Positions 1 to 6,492 are shown, counted from the first letter of the stretch. The stretch is DNA of 7,296 bases from Gammaproteobacteria bacterium (GCA_030425615.1 JAUIAI010000121.1:1-7296); one strand, 5' to 3'. Notes: generated by a model not told the origin, from the letters alone. Program-made: numbers and translations.

Positions 1-752
1 CGGCCGACCTCGACACAACCGTGGAAGTCGGGCCTTACGCCGTGATCGGACCGGGCGTGCGCATGGGGGCCGGCTGCTCGGTGGGGGCGCACTGCGTGAT
101 CGAAGGGCCCAGCACGATCGGCGAGGGGAATGTCTTCCATCCGTTCGGCAGGATCGGTGGCCCGCCGCAGGACAAGAAGTATGCAGGCGAGCCTACGAGC
201 CTGGTGATCGGCGACCGCAACATGTTCCGTGAGGCGGTGACCCTGAACCGGGGTACGGTACAGGATCGGGGTGAGACCACTATCGGTGACGACAACTGGA
301 TCATGGCCTATGTCCACGTGGCGCACGATTGCGTGATCGGCAACCAGATCATCATGGCCAATACGAGCAATCTCGCCGGCCACGTGCACGTGGGTGACCA
401 CGTCGTCCTCGGCGGCTACACCGGAGTCCATCAGTTCTGCAAGATCGGAGCGCACGCGATGACGGCCGTCGGGACCGTGGTTCTGCACGACATTCCCCCG
501 TTCGTCATGGCTTCCGGAAACGCGGCGGCCCCGCACGGCATCAACAGCGAGGGTCTGCGCAGAAGAGGTTTCGACTCCGATCGAATCGCGGCCATCCGCC
601 GGGCCTACAAGATCCTTTACAAGCGGGGTCTAAGCCTCGATCAGGCCCGCGTGGAGCTGCGCTCCCTTGCGGATGCGCAGGAGGCCGGAGCCGGGGACTG
701 CGCGTTGATCGCGCGATTCCTCGACGAGGTCACCCGCGGCATCGTCCGCTGA
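1..752 (+). CDS. lpxA: UDP-N-acetylglucosamine O-acyltransferase LpxA (5' partial)
   Basis: LpxA catalyses the first step of lipid A synthesis in the cytoplasm: transfer of a 3-hydroxyacyl chain from acyl carrier protein to the 3-OH of UDP-GlcNAc. The reading frame is open from the left edge (first whole codon at 3), so the true start lies upstream. About 249 residues are visible, against about 262 for E. coli LpxA, so only some 10-15 residues are missing. The protein shows the isoleucine-rich hexapeptide repeats of a left-handed beta helix, then a helical C-terminus ending TRGIVR. Diagnostic stretches include QDKKYAGEP, AHDC, LAGHV, VHQFCKIGAH and EGLRRRGF. The catalytic His (E. coli H125) is the codon at 324-326, and the H144 and H160 equivalents are present. 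The position equivalent to E. coli Gly173, which sets acyl length, is Val (468-470). lpxB follows after 53 bases, as in the usual operon. Confidence 0.97.
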   Translation, partial: ADLDTTVEVGPYAVIGPGVRMGAGCSVGAHCVIEGPSTIGEGNVFHPFGRIGGPPQDKKYAGEPTSLVIGDRNMFREAVTLNRGTVQDRGETTIGDDNWIMAYVHVAHDCVIGNQIIMANTSNLAGHVHVGDHVVLGGYTGVHQFCKIGAHAMTAVGTVVLHDIPPFVMASGNAAAPHGINSEGLRRRGFDSDRIAAIRRAYKILYKRGLSLDQARVELRSLADAQEAGAGDCALIARFLDEVTRGIVR

Positions 753-759
753 GCCGTCG

Positions 760-780
760 CCGACCGGCACTTCCGGTCGG
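760..780 (+). other. Intercistronic hairpin between lpxA and lpxB
   Basis: A perfect inverted repeat with 8-bp arms, CCGACCGG at 760-767 and CCGGTCGG at 773-780, encloses the 5-base loop CACTT. It begins 7 bases after the lpxA stop codon and ends 25 bases before the lpxB start. No T-run follows, so it does not look like an intrinsic terminator. It could instead be an attenuator, an mRNA-processing site or a 3' stabilising stem that sets the LpxA to LpxB ratio. The stem is directly visible; its function is inference. Confidence 0.5.
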
Positions 781-795
781 AGTCATCTGAGGGCC

Positions 796-800
796 AGAGG
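796..800 (+). promoter_or_regulatory. Ribosome binding site of lpxB
   Basis: AGAGG lies 5 bases upstream of the ATG at 806 and supports that start for lpxB. It falls after the intercistronic hairpin, so it would not be buried in the stem. Confidence 0.55.
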
Positions 801-805
801 ATCCC

Positions 806-1954
806 ATGGAGCAGCGCCGCCGAATCGTCTGGTCGGCCGGAGAGGCGTCGGGCGATCTCATCGCCGCGCCGGTGATCGCGCACCTGGCTGCATCTCAGGT
901 CGCCCCGGAGCAGGCCGGGGTCGGCGGACCCGCGATGAAGGCGGCCGGCCTGTCGACCTGGGTCGGCATCGAACAACTCTCGGTGCGCGGGTACGTCGAA
1001 GTGTTGCGTGAGCTGCCCCGGCTGTTGCGGCTGCGTCGCGATCTCGCCCGCCGGGCGGCCGCCTGGCCGGCGGATCTGTTCGTCGGCGTCGATGCGCCTG
1101 ATTTCAATCTGGGGCTCGCGCGGCGGCTGCGGCGCTCGGGCGTACGCACCATGCACTTCGTCGGCCCCTCCGTCTGGGCGTGGCGGGCGGAGCGGCTGAA
1201 GAAGATACGTGGTGCGGTCGACCATATGTTGTTGATCTTTCCCTTCGAGGCCCCGTTGTACGAAGCGGCCGGCGTGCCGGCAACCTATGTCGGTCACCCG
1301 CTGGCCGATGTCCTGGACCCGGCTCACTTCCCGAAGGCCGAGATGCGTGCCCGGCTGGATCTGCCTGCCGATGCGAGAATCGTCTGTCTGATGCCGGGCT
1401 CACGTCCGTCCGAGGTGGGCTACATGGGGGAACTGTTCGTCCGGACCGCACGTTGGCTGCTGGCACGCGATCCGGGAATGCGTTTCGTGTTGCCTGCCGC
1501 GACTCCGGCGCTGGCCGAGCGGCTGCGCGCGCTGCTCGGGCCGCTCGAATCCGGTCGGGGCGGGGCCGTGCGGCTGCTCGACGGAGATGCGCACCGGGCC
1601 ATCGGGGCCTCGGATGCCGTACTCGTCGCCAGCGGGACGGCAACCCTGGAGGTCGCCTTGCTGCGCAGGCCCATGGTGATCACTTACCGGATGTCACCCA
1701 TCAGCTACCGCATCATGAAGCGAATGGCACTTCAGCCCTGGGTGGGCCTGCCGAACATCCTCTGCCGCGACAGCGTGGTGCCGGAACTGCTGCAGGACGA
1801 GGCGACGCCGGAGCGCCTCGGGGCGGGTGTCGTGGAGATGCTCGATCCGCGGGCGGCAGCGCGCGTCGAGGCGCGTCTGAGCGCATTGCGCGAAACCATG
1901 GCGATCGGCTGCGCGGCCCGTGCGGCCGGTGTCATCGAGGCTCATCTGCGATGA
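806..1954 (+). CDS. lpxB: Lipid-A-disaccharide synthase LpxB
   Basis: LpxB is a GT19-family glycosyltransferase acting at the inner face of the cytoplasmic membrane. It joins 2,3-diacylglucosamine-1-phosphate (lipid X) to UDP-2,3-diacylglucosamine, giving the beta-1,6-linked disaccharide of lipid A and UDP. At 382 residues it is the normal family length. Visible motifs are SAGEASGD (10-17), VDAPDFN (95-101, containing the Asp equivalent to the catalytically important Asp98 of E. coli), PSVWAWR (121-127), VGHPLADV (162-169), PGSRPSEV (197-204), ASGTATLE (275-282) and GLPNIL (314-319). The ATG at 806 is chosen because of its binding site at 796-800 and because the protein then begins just before the first Rossmann strand, as in homologues. 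The stop overlaps the start of rnhB by ATGA, suggesting translational coupling. Nothing is truncated or missing. Confidence 0.97.
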   Translation: MEQRRRIVWSAGEASGDLIAAPVIAHLAASQVAPEQAGVGGPAMKAAGLSTWVGIEQLSVRGYVEVLRELPRLLRLRRDLARRAAAWPADLFVGVDAPDFNLGLARRLRRSGVRTMHFVGPSVWAWRAERLKKIRGAVDHMLLIFPFEAPLYEAAGVPATYVGHPLADVLDPAHFPKAEMRARLDLPADARIVCLMPGSRPSEVGYMGELFVRTARWLLARDPGMRFVLPAATPALAERLRALLGPLESGRGGAVRLLDGDAHRAIGASDAVLVASGTATLEVALLRRPMVITYRMSPISYRIMKRMALQPWVGLPNILCRDSVVPELLQDEATPERLGAGVVEMLDPRAAARVEARLSALRETMAIGCAARAAGVIEAHLR

Positions 1955-2604
1955 GGAAGTCCGAACCTGCGCAAACCCTGTTGTCGCCGTCGTTCGGCGG
2001 ACTCGTGTGCGGAGTCGACGAGGCCGGCCGCGGGCCCCTGGCCGGCTCGGTCGTCGCCGCTGCCGTGGTTCTCGACCCGGAGCGACCGATCGAGGGTCTG
2101 CGCGATTCCAAGCGGCTGACGGCTGGTCGACGCGAGGCGCTGGCGGCCCTGATCCGAGAACGCGCCCTCGGCTGGGCGGTCGGACAATGCACGGTGCAGG
2201 AGATCGACACGTTGAACATCCTCAGGGCAACCATGCTGGCCATGTCTCGGGCCGTCGCAGCGTTGCAGGTCGTGCCTTCGCCAGAACTCATCGAGATCGA
2301 CGGGAATCGTGTTCCGGACGATCTCTCGACTCGGGCCGTGGCCGTGATCGGCGGCGATGATTCGCGCCAGGCGATCTCGGCGGCGTCGATCCTGGCCAAG
2401 ACGACCCGCGACGCGCAGATGATGCTCCTGCACGAGCAGTTCCCGTGTTACGGCTTCGACCGGCACATGGGTTACGGCACCGCCGAGCACCGGCAGGCGC
2501 TGATGCGCCACGGACCCTGTCCCGAGCACAGACGAAGCTTCGCGCCGGTCAGGCAGGCGCTCATCGATGCGGCCGGGCGGCGGGGATGGAAGGATGGTGG
2601 CTGA
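1951..2604 (+). CDS. rnhB: Ribonuclease HII
   Basis: RNase HII cuts the RNA strand of RNA-DNA hybrids and nicks 5' of single ribonucleotides misincorporated into DNA, starting ribonucleotide excision repair. The 217-residue product has all four metal-binding acidic residues of the family: Asp23 and Glu24 in DEAGRGP (23-29), Asp117 in IDGNRVP (116-122) and Asp136 in GGDDSR (134-139). DSKRLT (52-57) and ISAASILAKTTRD (142-154) are also typical, and YGFDRHMGYGT matches the C-terminal signature. The frame is open far upstream inside lpxB. The ATG at 1951 is chosen because it overlaps the lpxB stop as ATGA and places DEAGRGP about 20 residues from the N-terminus, as usual. The position directly after lpxB is conserved in many proteobacteria. 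Confidence 0.96.
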   Translation: MRKSEPAQTLLSPSFGGLVCGVDEAGRGPLAGSVVAAAVVLDPERPIEGLRDSKRLTAGRREALAALIRERALGWAVGQCTVQEIDTLNILRATMLAMSRAVAALQVVPSPELIEIDGNRVPDDLSTRAVAVIGGDDSRQAISAASILAKTTRDAQMMLLHEQFPCYGFDRHMGYGTAEHRQALMRHGPCPEHRRSFAPVRQALIDAAGRRGWKDGG

Positions 2605-3442
2605 CAGCACATCGTCGCCCGGGGTGCAGCGGATCGAGTCGGCCTCGAACCCCAGGCTGAGGGAACTCATCGCCCTCGTCGAGTCCTCACGCGAGCGTCG
2701 CCGCCACGGGCGCAGCGTTCTCGAGGGGCGCAAGCTCATCGAGGCCTATCTGGCTCAGACGACCCCTGCCGCACGCGACGGTCTGCGTGCGCTGTTCCTC
2801 ACCGATGCCGCCCTCGAGCGATCGGACACCGCGGCTCTGGCGCGGCGTGTGGGCGCCCGGGTGATCCTGGTGCCAGAGCGCCTGCTGCGCCGGGCCTCGC
2901 GCCTGGACGAGCCCGACGGATCGATGGCGATCGTCGACACCCCCTCGCCGTCGCTGCCTTCGTCGTTGGACGAGGACGTCGTCTATCTCGACCGTCTTCA
3001 GGATCCCGGCAATCTGGGAACGATCCTGCGCACCTGTGCGGCCGCGGGCGTGCGGCGGGTCATCACCGCGCCCGGAACGGTCTTCTGCTGGTCGCCGAAA
3101 GTCCTGCGTGCGTCGATGGGGGCCCACTTCTCGCTGGCCATTCACGAGGGGGTCGGTCCGCAGGAGCTCTGGGCGCACGCACCGGCCGGGGTCGCAGTGC
3201 GCGCGACGGTGGTTGGCGGCGTGGCGGGCGCATCCGTCTCGCTGTTCGACGCCGATCTCACGGCCCCGGGTATCTGGCTGTTCGGCGCGGAGGGACAGGG
3301 GCTGCAGGATGCCCTGCTGGCCGATCGCGTCGTGGCATTGCGGATACCGCAGGCCGAAGGCGTCGAGTCGCTGAACGTCGCGGCAGCGGCCGCGGTCTGT
3401 CTGTTCGAACAGCGCCGTCAGCGTCTGGCGAGTGACGGCTGA
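2594..3442 (+). CDS. SpoU/TrmH-family RNA 2'-O-methyltransferase
   Basis: This is a SPOUT-superfamily methyltransferase that uses S-adenosylmethionine to methylate a ribose 2'-OH in rRNA or tRNA. From the ATG at 2594 it is 282 residues. An N-terminal part (about 1-120) resembles the SpoU substrate-binding domain, beginning with a segment like IESASNPRLREL. The trefoil-knot catalytic domain follows. Motif 1 is DRLQDPGNLGTILRT (133-147, with Asn140 and Arg146), motif 2 is FGAEGQGL (230-237) and motif 3 is IPQAEGVESLNVAAAAAV (251-268). KVLRASMGAHF (169-179) is also family-typical. The target nucleotide cannot be read from sequence; RlmB-like and TsnR-like proteins share this layout. Start choice is uncertain: GGAAGG at 2588-2593 directly abuts the ATG at 2594, while an ATG at 2567 would add nine residues and a GTG lies at 2597. 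It overlaps rnhB, so it is probably translated with it. Confidence 0.9.
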   Translation: MVADSTSSPGVQRIESASNPRLRELIALVESSRERRRHGRSVLEGRKLIEAYLAQTTPAARDGLRALFLTDAALERSDTAALARRVGARVILVPERLLRRASRLDEPDGSMAIVDTPSPSLPSSLDEDVVYLDRLQDPGNLGTILRTCAAAGVRRVITAPGTVFCWSPKVLRASMGAHFSLAIHEGVGPQELWAHAPAGVAVRATVVGGVAGASVSLFDADLTAPGIWLFGAEGQGLQDALLADRVVALRIPQAEGVESLNVAAAAAVCLFEQRRQRLASDG

Positions 3443-5410
3443 TCAGTCGCCAGTGGGGCGGCCGGTCGCGCTCCGGTCTCGCGTCGTCCGGTCCGAGAGA
3501 TGTCCGTGAAGGGCGCGAACGAGTCCGCGCTTGAGACCGGCTTCGTCGATGGGCTTCTGGAGCGTCACCACGTGGGCACCCCCGAGCGCAGTCCCGAGTT
3601 CGGCCGCGGGGACTGGCAAGGTGGCGAGTCCGGTCAGGATCAGCACCGGGACCGGTTCCCGCAGGGCCCCCTGCAACGCGGGTAGTGCATCCGCCGCCGT
3701 TTCGCCCGAACCCAGATGCCAGTCGGCCAGGATCAGGACGACTCCCTGTTCGGCCATCGAATCGGTAGGCTCTCCGGGCAGCCAATGAAGACAGTCGAAG
3801 CCGTTGGCCTGCAGCATGGCGGTCAGACCGAGCCGCACGAGCGGCTCGTCCTCGACGATGACGACCCGCGGGTTCCTGCTCTCGCTCTGCCGCTTCTCCG
3901 ATGCCGCGTCACTCCCCTGATCGTCGGGTGAACCCGAGGGCGTCACCAGTCGGAGCGCGGGGGGCCGTCCCGGCACGGCCGCATCCGCGGCGTCCGGCCG
4001 CGGCCGCTCGCCGACCTTGGTGACCGTTGCCGTCGTCGGTCCGGAACGTGGGGCGGACACCTCCGGCGCGGGCGGCCGGGCCGCGACCCGACGCCAGCCG
4101 TTGATGCGCAGGCGGAAGGTCGTTCCGCGCCCCGGGCTCGCGTTCACGGAAAGCTGGTGCCCCTCCAGGCGAGCGAGCCGTGCAACGATCGCGAGGCCCA
4201 GGCCCCTGACGGTCGGGGACGTGTCGTCGATCGCCAGCGGGGAGTCTGCGCTCTGCAGCAGTCTCGCGGCGGCCGCGTCGATCCCGACGCCGTCGTCCGA
4301 CACCAGGATCTCGAGGCTCGAATCCGGGGTCATCGGCAGCGCAACGTCGAGCACCACGCGTCGCGCATTCGAATAATCGATCGCGTTGCTCAGGAGGTTC
4401 TGCAGGATGCGGCTGAGGAACAGAGGGTCGGAACGTACCTCGATGATGTCCGGCGGGGCCATGGAGAGGTCGATGCCGGCCTGTTCGGCTCGCGGCCGCA
4501 GCGTGGTGCCCAGTTGCCGCGAGACGTCCGACAGACGTACCCAGCAGGGGCTGGCGCGTTCACCGCTGAGATCCAGACGGGCAAGGTCGAGCAGACGATT
4601 GATGAGGTCGCTGAACTGATCGGCAGCCTTGAGCAATGCGCCGGTGCGCTCGCGCAGCGAGTCTGTCGGCGCCTCGTCGTGAACCGTTCGCGCGAGCAGT
4701 TGGATAGCCTGGGCAGGTTGGCGCAGATCGTGAGACGCGGCGGTGATGAAGAACTGCTTCAGGCGCAACAATGCCGAGAGCTGGTCGGATTGTCGGCGCA
4801 GGGTGCGTTGGTGCTGTTCATTCGCGTAGCGGGATCGCAGTCCGAGGATCAACTCCCGATACATGCCGCGATGCAGCAGGAACAGCGATACACCGTAGAT
4901 CAGCAGCAGCGACAGCAGCGCGAGCGCCCGCGGCTGGCCCTGCCAGAGCAAGGAGAAGGCGATCGTGAGCAGGGTGGGCAGGACGAACGCCGGTACCGAC
5001 CACGGAATCGCCACCTGCGAGACCGTCGCCGCCGCGCCCAGTCCGCAGAAGACCGCGACGAACATCCACTGTTCGGGGGCGCCCTGGGTCGTGAATATGG
5101 TTCCCGCCCCGATCGCCCAGAAGAGGCCGGAAACCAGGCATTGCCCGACGAACAGCCGACCCCGGAAGATCTTCTGTTCGAGTGTCAGACGGTCGAAGCC
5201 GCGGGGGATCTGAAGCGCCACGATTCGCACGAGCACGATTCCGAACAGCCAGGCGAAGTCGCGCGGCCACTGGAGCATCGGGCCGAACCACAGCAGGATG
5301 AACAGCATCGTCACCGTCGATCCGACGGCCATCGCGCGAGCCTGCCTGAGCTGCAGCCGGACGAGTTCGGCCGCCACCCAGAGCCGTTGCGCATCCCTGG
5401 AAACGTTCAC
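3443..5410 (-). CDS. Membrane hybrid histidine kinase with C-terminal receiver domain
   Basis: This is a 655-residue sensor kinase. About six hydrophobic segments lie near residues 27-47, 52-68, 87-106, 114-134, 138-156 and 161-180, with little periplasmic sequence and no recognisable ligand domain. A short coiled-coil-like linker (190-215) leads to the dimerisation domain with SHDLRQP; the phospho-accepting residue is His227 (4730-4732). The ATPase domain has an N-box (QNLLSNAIDYS, 337-347), DDGVGID (372-378) and RGLGLAIV (402-409). A Pro/Ala-rich linker (about 440-513) joins a receiver domain with acidic pair Glu520-Asp521, phospho-acceptor Asp563 (3722-3724), Thr593 and Lys619. No DNA-binding or enzymatic output is attached and no separate regulator is in the window, so phosphate probably passes to a partner elsewhere. 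The start is GTG, overlapping the ppsR stop as GTGA. The upstream binding site is weak, which fits translational coupling. The signal sensed is unknown. Confidence 0.92.
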   Translation of the reverse strand: MNVSRDAQRLWVAAELVRLQLRQARAMAVGSTVTMLFILLWFGPMLQWPRDFAWLFGIVLVRIVALQIPRGFDRLTLEQKIFRGRLFVGQCLVSGLFWAIGAGTIFTTQGAPEQWMFVAVFCGLGAAATVSQVAIPWSVPAFVLPTLLTIAFSLLWQGQPRALALLSLLLIYGVSLFLLHRGMYRELILGLRSRYANEQHQRTLRRQSDQLSALLRLKQFFITAASHDLRQPAQAIQLLARTVHDEAPTDSLRERTGALLKAADQFSDLINRLLDLARLDLSGERASPCWVRLSDVSRQLGTTLRPRAEQAGIDLSMAPPDIIEVRSDPLFLSRILQNLLSNAIDYSNARRVVLDVALPMTPDSSLEILVSDDGVGIDAAAARLLQSADSPLAIDDTSPTVRGLGLAIVARLARLEGHQLSVNASPGRGTTFRLRINGWRRVAARPPAPEVSAPRSGPTTATVTKVGERPRPDAADAAVPGRPPALRLVTPSGSPDDQGSDAASEKRQSESRNPRVVIVEDEPLVRLGLTAMLQANGFDCLHWLPGEPTDSMAEQGVVLILADWHLGSGETAADALPALQGALREPVPVLILTGLATLPVPAAELGTALGGAHVVTLQKPIDEAGLKRGLVRALHGHLSDRTTRDRSATGRPTGD

Positions 5411-6243
5411 GTCTCGGTGTGATCGAGCTTCTGCATGATGGTTGCGGCAATCTCCTCGATGGACTTCGTGGTCGAGGACAGCCAGCTGATGCCTTCCCGG
5501 CGCATCATCGCCTCGGCTTCGGCGACTTCGGCACGGCAGTTTTCGAGCGACGCGTAGCGGCTGTTCGGACGACGTTCGTGGCGAACCTCGGCCAGGCGCT
5601 CCGGCGCGATCGACAGACCGAACAGTTTGTGGCGGACCTTGAGAAGTGCCTGCGGGAGGCGTCGGCGTTCGAAGTCTTCCGGTATCAGCGGGTAGTTCGC
5701 TGCCTTGACGCCGTGCTGCATCGCCAGGTAGAGGCTGGTGGGTGTCTTGCCACTGCGTGAGACGCCCACCAGGATGACGTCAGCGTTGGCGAGGTCGCGA
5801 TCCGACTGCCCGTCGTCATGGGCCAGGGAGAAATTGATCGCCGCGATCCGGCGGTCATAGCGCTTGTTGTCGACAGCCGCGTGCGAGCGCCCGATCCGGT
5901 GCGACGAGATGGCTTCGAACTCCTCCTCCAGAGGGGCGAGAAAGGACTGGAACAGGTCGAGGAACCGGCATTCGGACTGCCGTACGATGTCGATGATGTC
6001 GGCATTCACGAGCGTACTGAAAACGATCGGGCGGATGCCGTCGCGCTCGGCCTGGCGGTTGATTCGGTCCGCGGCCTGAACGGCTTTCTCGACCGAATCC
6101 ACGAACGGCAGGCGCAGCGGCTGCAGGGTGATGCCTTCGAACTGGCTCAGCAGGGCGCTGCCGAATGTCTCGGCCGTGATGCCGGTGCCATCGCTGAGGT
6201 AAAAGACCGACCGTTCGTTCTGGTCATTCGACCGTTCGTTCAT
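5407..6243 (-). CDS. ppsR: PEP synthase regulatory protein PpsR (PSRP family, formerly DUF299)
   Basis: PSRP proteins are bifunctional. An ADP-dependent kinase activity phosphorylates a threonine next to the catalytic histidine of PEP synthase and inactivates it; a phosphate-dependent pyrophosphorylase activity reverses this. The 278-residue product is about the usual length. It shows the N-terminal signature FYLSDGTGITAET (14-26) and the family P-loop GVSRSGKTPTS (160-170; GVSRSGKT encoded at 5743-5766), followed by YLAMQHGVKAANYPL (172-186). C-terminal features such as KLFGLSI and SRYASLENC are also present. The divergent neighbour is ppsA, its expected substrate, which supports PEP synthase rather than pyruvate phosphate dikinase as the target. 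The start is the ATG at 6241-6243. The Shine-Dalgarno signal is poor: AGGA lies 12 bases away and GGAT 3 bases away. The first 12 residues contain NERS twice, from a DNA direct repeat. Confidence 0.95.
   Translation of the reverse strand: MNERSNDQNERSVFYLSDGTGITAETFGSALLSQFEGITLQPLRLPFVDSVEKAVQAADRINRQAERDGIRPIVFSTLVNADIIDIVRQSECRFLDLFQSFLAPLEEEFEAISSHRIGRSHAAVDNKRYDRRIAAINFSLAHDDGQSDRDLANADVILVGVSRSGKTPTSLYLAMQHGVKAANYPLIPEDFERRRLPQALLKVRHKLFGLSIAPERLAEVRHERRPNSRYASLENCRAEVAEAEAMMRREGISWLSSTTKSIEEIAATIMQKLDHTET
6208..6241 (-). repeat. 13-base direct repeat at the 5' end of ppsR
   Basis: The 13 bases CGACCGTTCGTTC (plus-strand reading) occur at 6208-6220 and again, identically, at 6229-6241, with a period of 21 bases. 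The repeat is in frame in ppsR and encodes NERS at residues 2-5 and 9-12. It lies before the conserved start of the fold. Two similar-strength readings are a small in-frame duplication, or a paired protein-binding site spaced by two helical turns. Confidence 0.6.
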
Positions 6244-6392
6244 ATGATCCGTGAGTCCTGGACGATTCTGGGCGGGCGGGGCCGTCCCGAAACGACGGGC
6301 GATTCCCGCCCGGGCCGGGGGCTCGGAAGGCCAGTGAGCACGCCGATTCAGCCGCTGAGGCGTCCGTCACGGTGTCTGTCCGTTCCATTTCG

Positions 6393-6398
6393 TAAAAT
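6393..6398 (+). promoter_or_regulatory. Possible -10 element for ppsA
   Basis: TAAAAT matches the sigma-70 -10 consensus at five of six positions and lies in the only AT-rich island of the intergenic region. It would start a transcript near 6405, giving ppsA a leader of roughly 95 bases. No good -35 hexamer is visible at 16-18 bases upstream, so it is either activator-dependent or a chance match. Confidence 0.25.
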
Positions 6399-6488
6399 AA
6401 CAGGGTAAAGCCCCGGTTCCGGCGTTTGGGGCGGCCGTGCCACGGTCGCGTTCCCATTCCAGGGTCAGGGCGCGATTCCAATAATGCT

Positions 6489-6492
6489 AGGA
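6489..6492 (+). promoter_or_regulatory. Ribosome binding site of ppsA
   Basis: AGGA lies 8 bases upstream of the ATG at 6501, a normal distance. It supports this start, which also gives an N-terminus aligning with E. coli PEP synthase. Confidence 0.55.

Noticed and set aside
1180..1950. A long N-terminal extension of rnhB inside lpxB
   Set aside because: The frame is open, but the extension is Arg/Gly-rich shadow sequence over lpxB. The ATG at 1951 gives a normal-length RNase HII.
1942..2739. A 265-codon open frame on the minus strand across rnhB
   Set aside because: It lies opposite rnhB, whose catalytic residues are all present. The composition is Arg-rich and low in recognisable motifs, so it is a shadow frame.
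4157..5422. A 421-codon open frame on the plus strand opposite the kinase gene
   Set aside because: It is wholly antisense to a gene with clear kinase and receiver motifs. Its translation is rich in Arg, Gln and Glu without a recognisable domain, as expected of an opposite-strand shadow in GC-rich DNA.
5818..6408. A 196-codon plus-strand frame opposite ppsR reaching into the intergenic region
   Set aside because: Most of it is antisense to ppsR, which has a clear P-loop and family motifs. No supporting domain or ribosome binding site is seen.
6430..6445. Possible sigma-54 promoter on the minus strand (TGGCACG)
   Set aside because: The -24 element is perfect, but the -12 position reads CC instead of the required GC at the fixed spacing.
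6480..6485. AATAAT as the -10 element of ppsA
   Set aside because: It is only 15 bases before the ATG, so the transcript would begin about where the ribosome binding site at 6489-6492 ends and largely exclude it.
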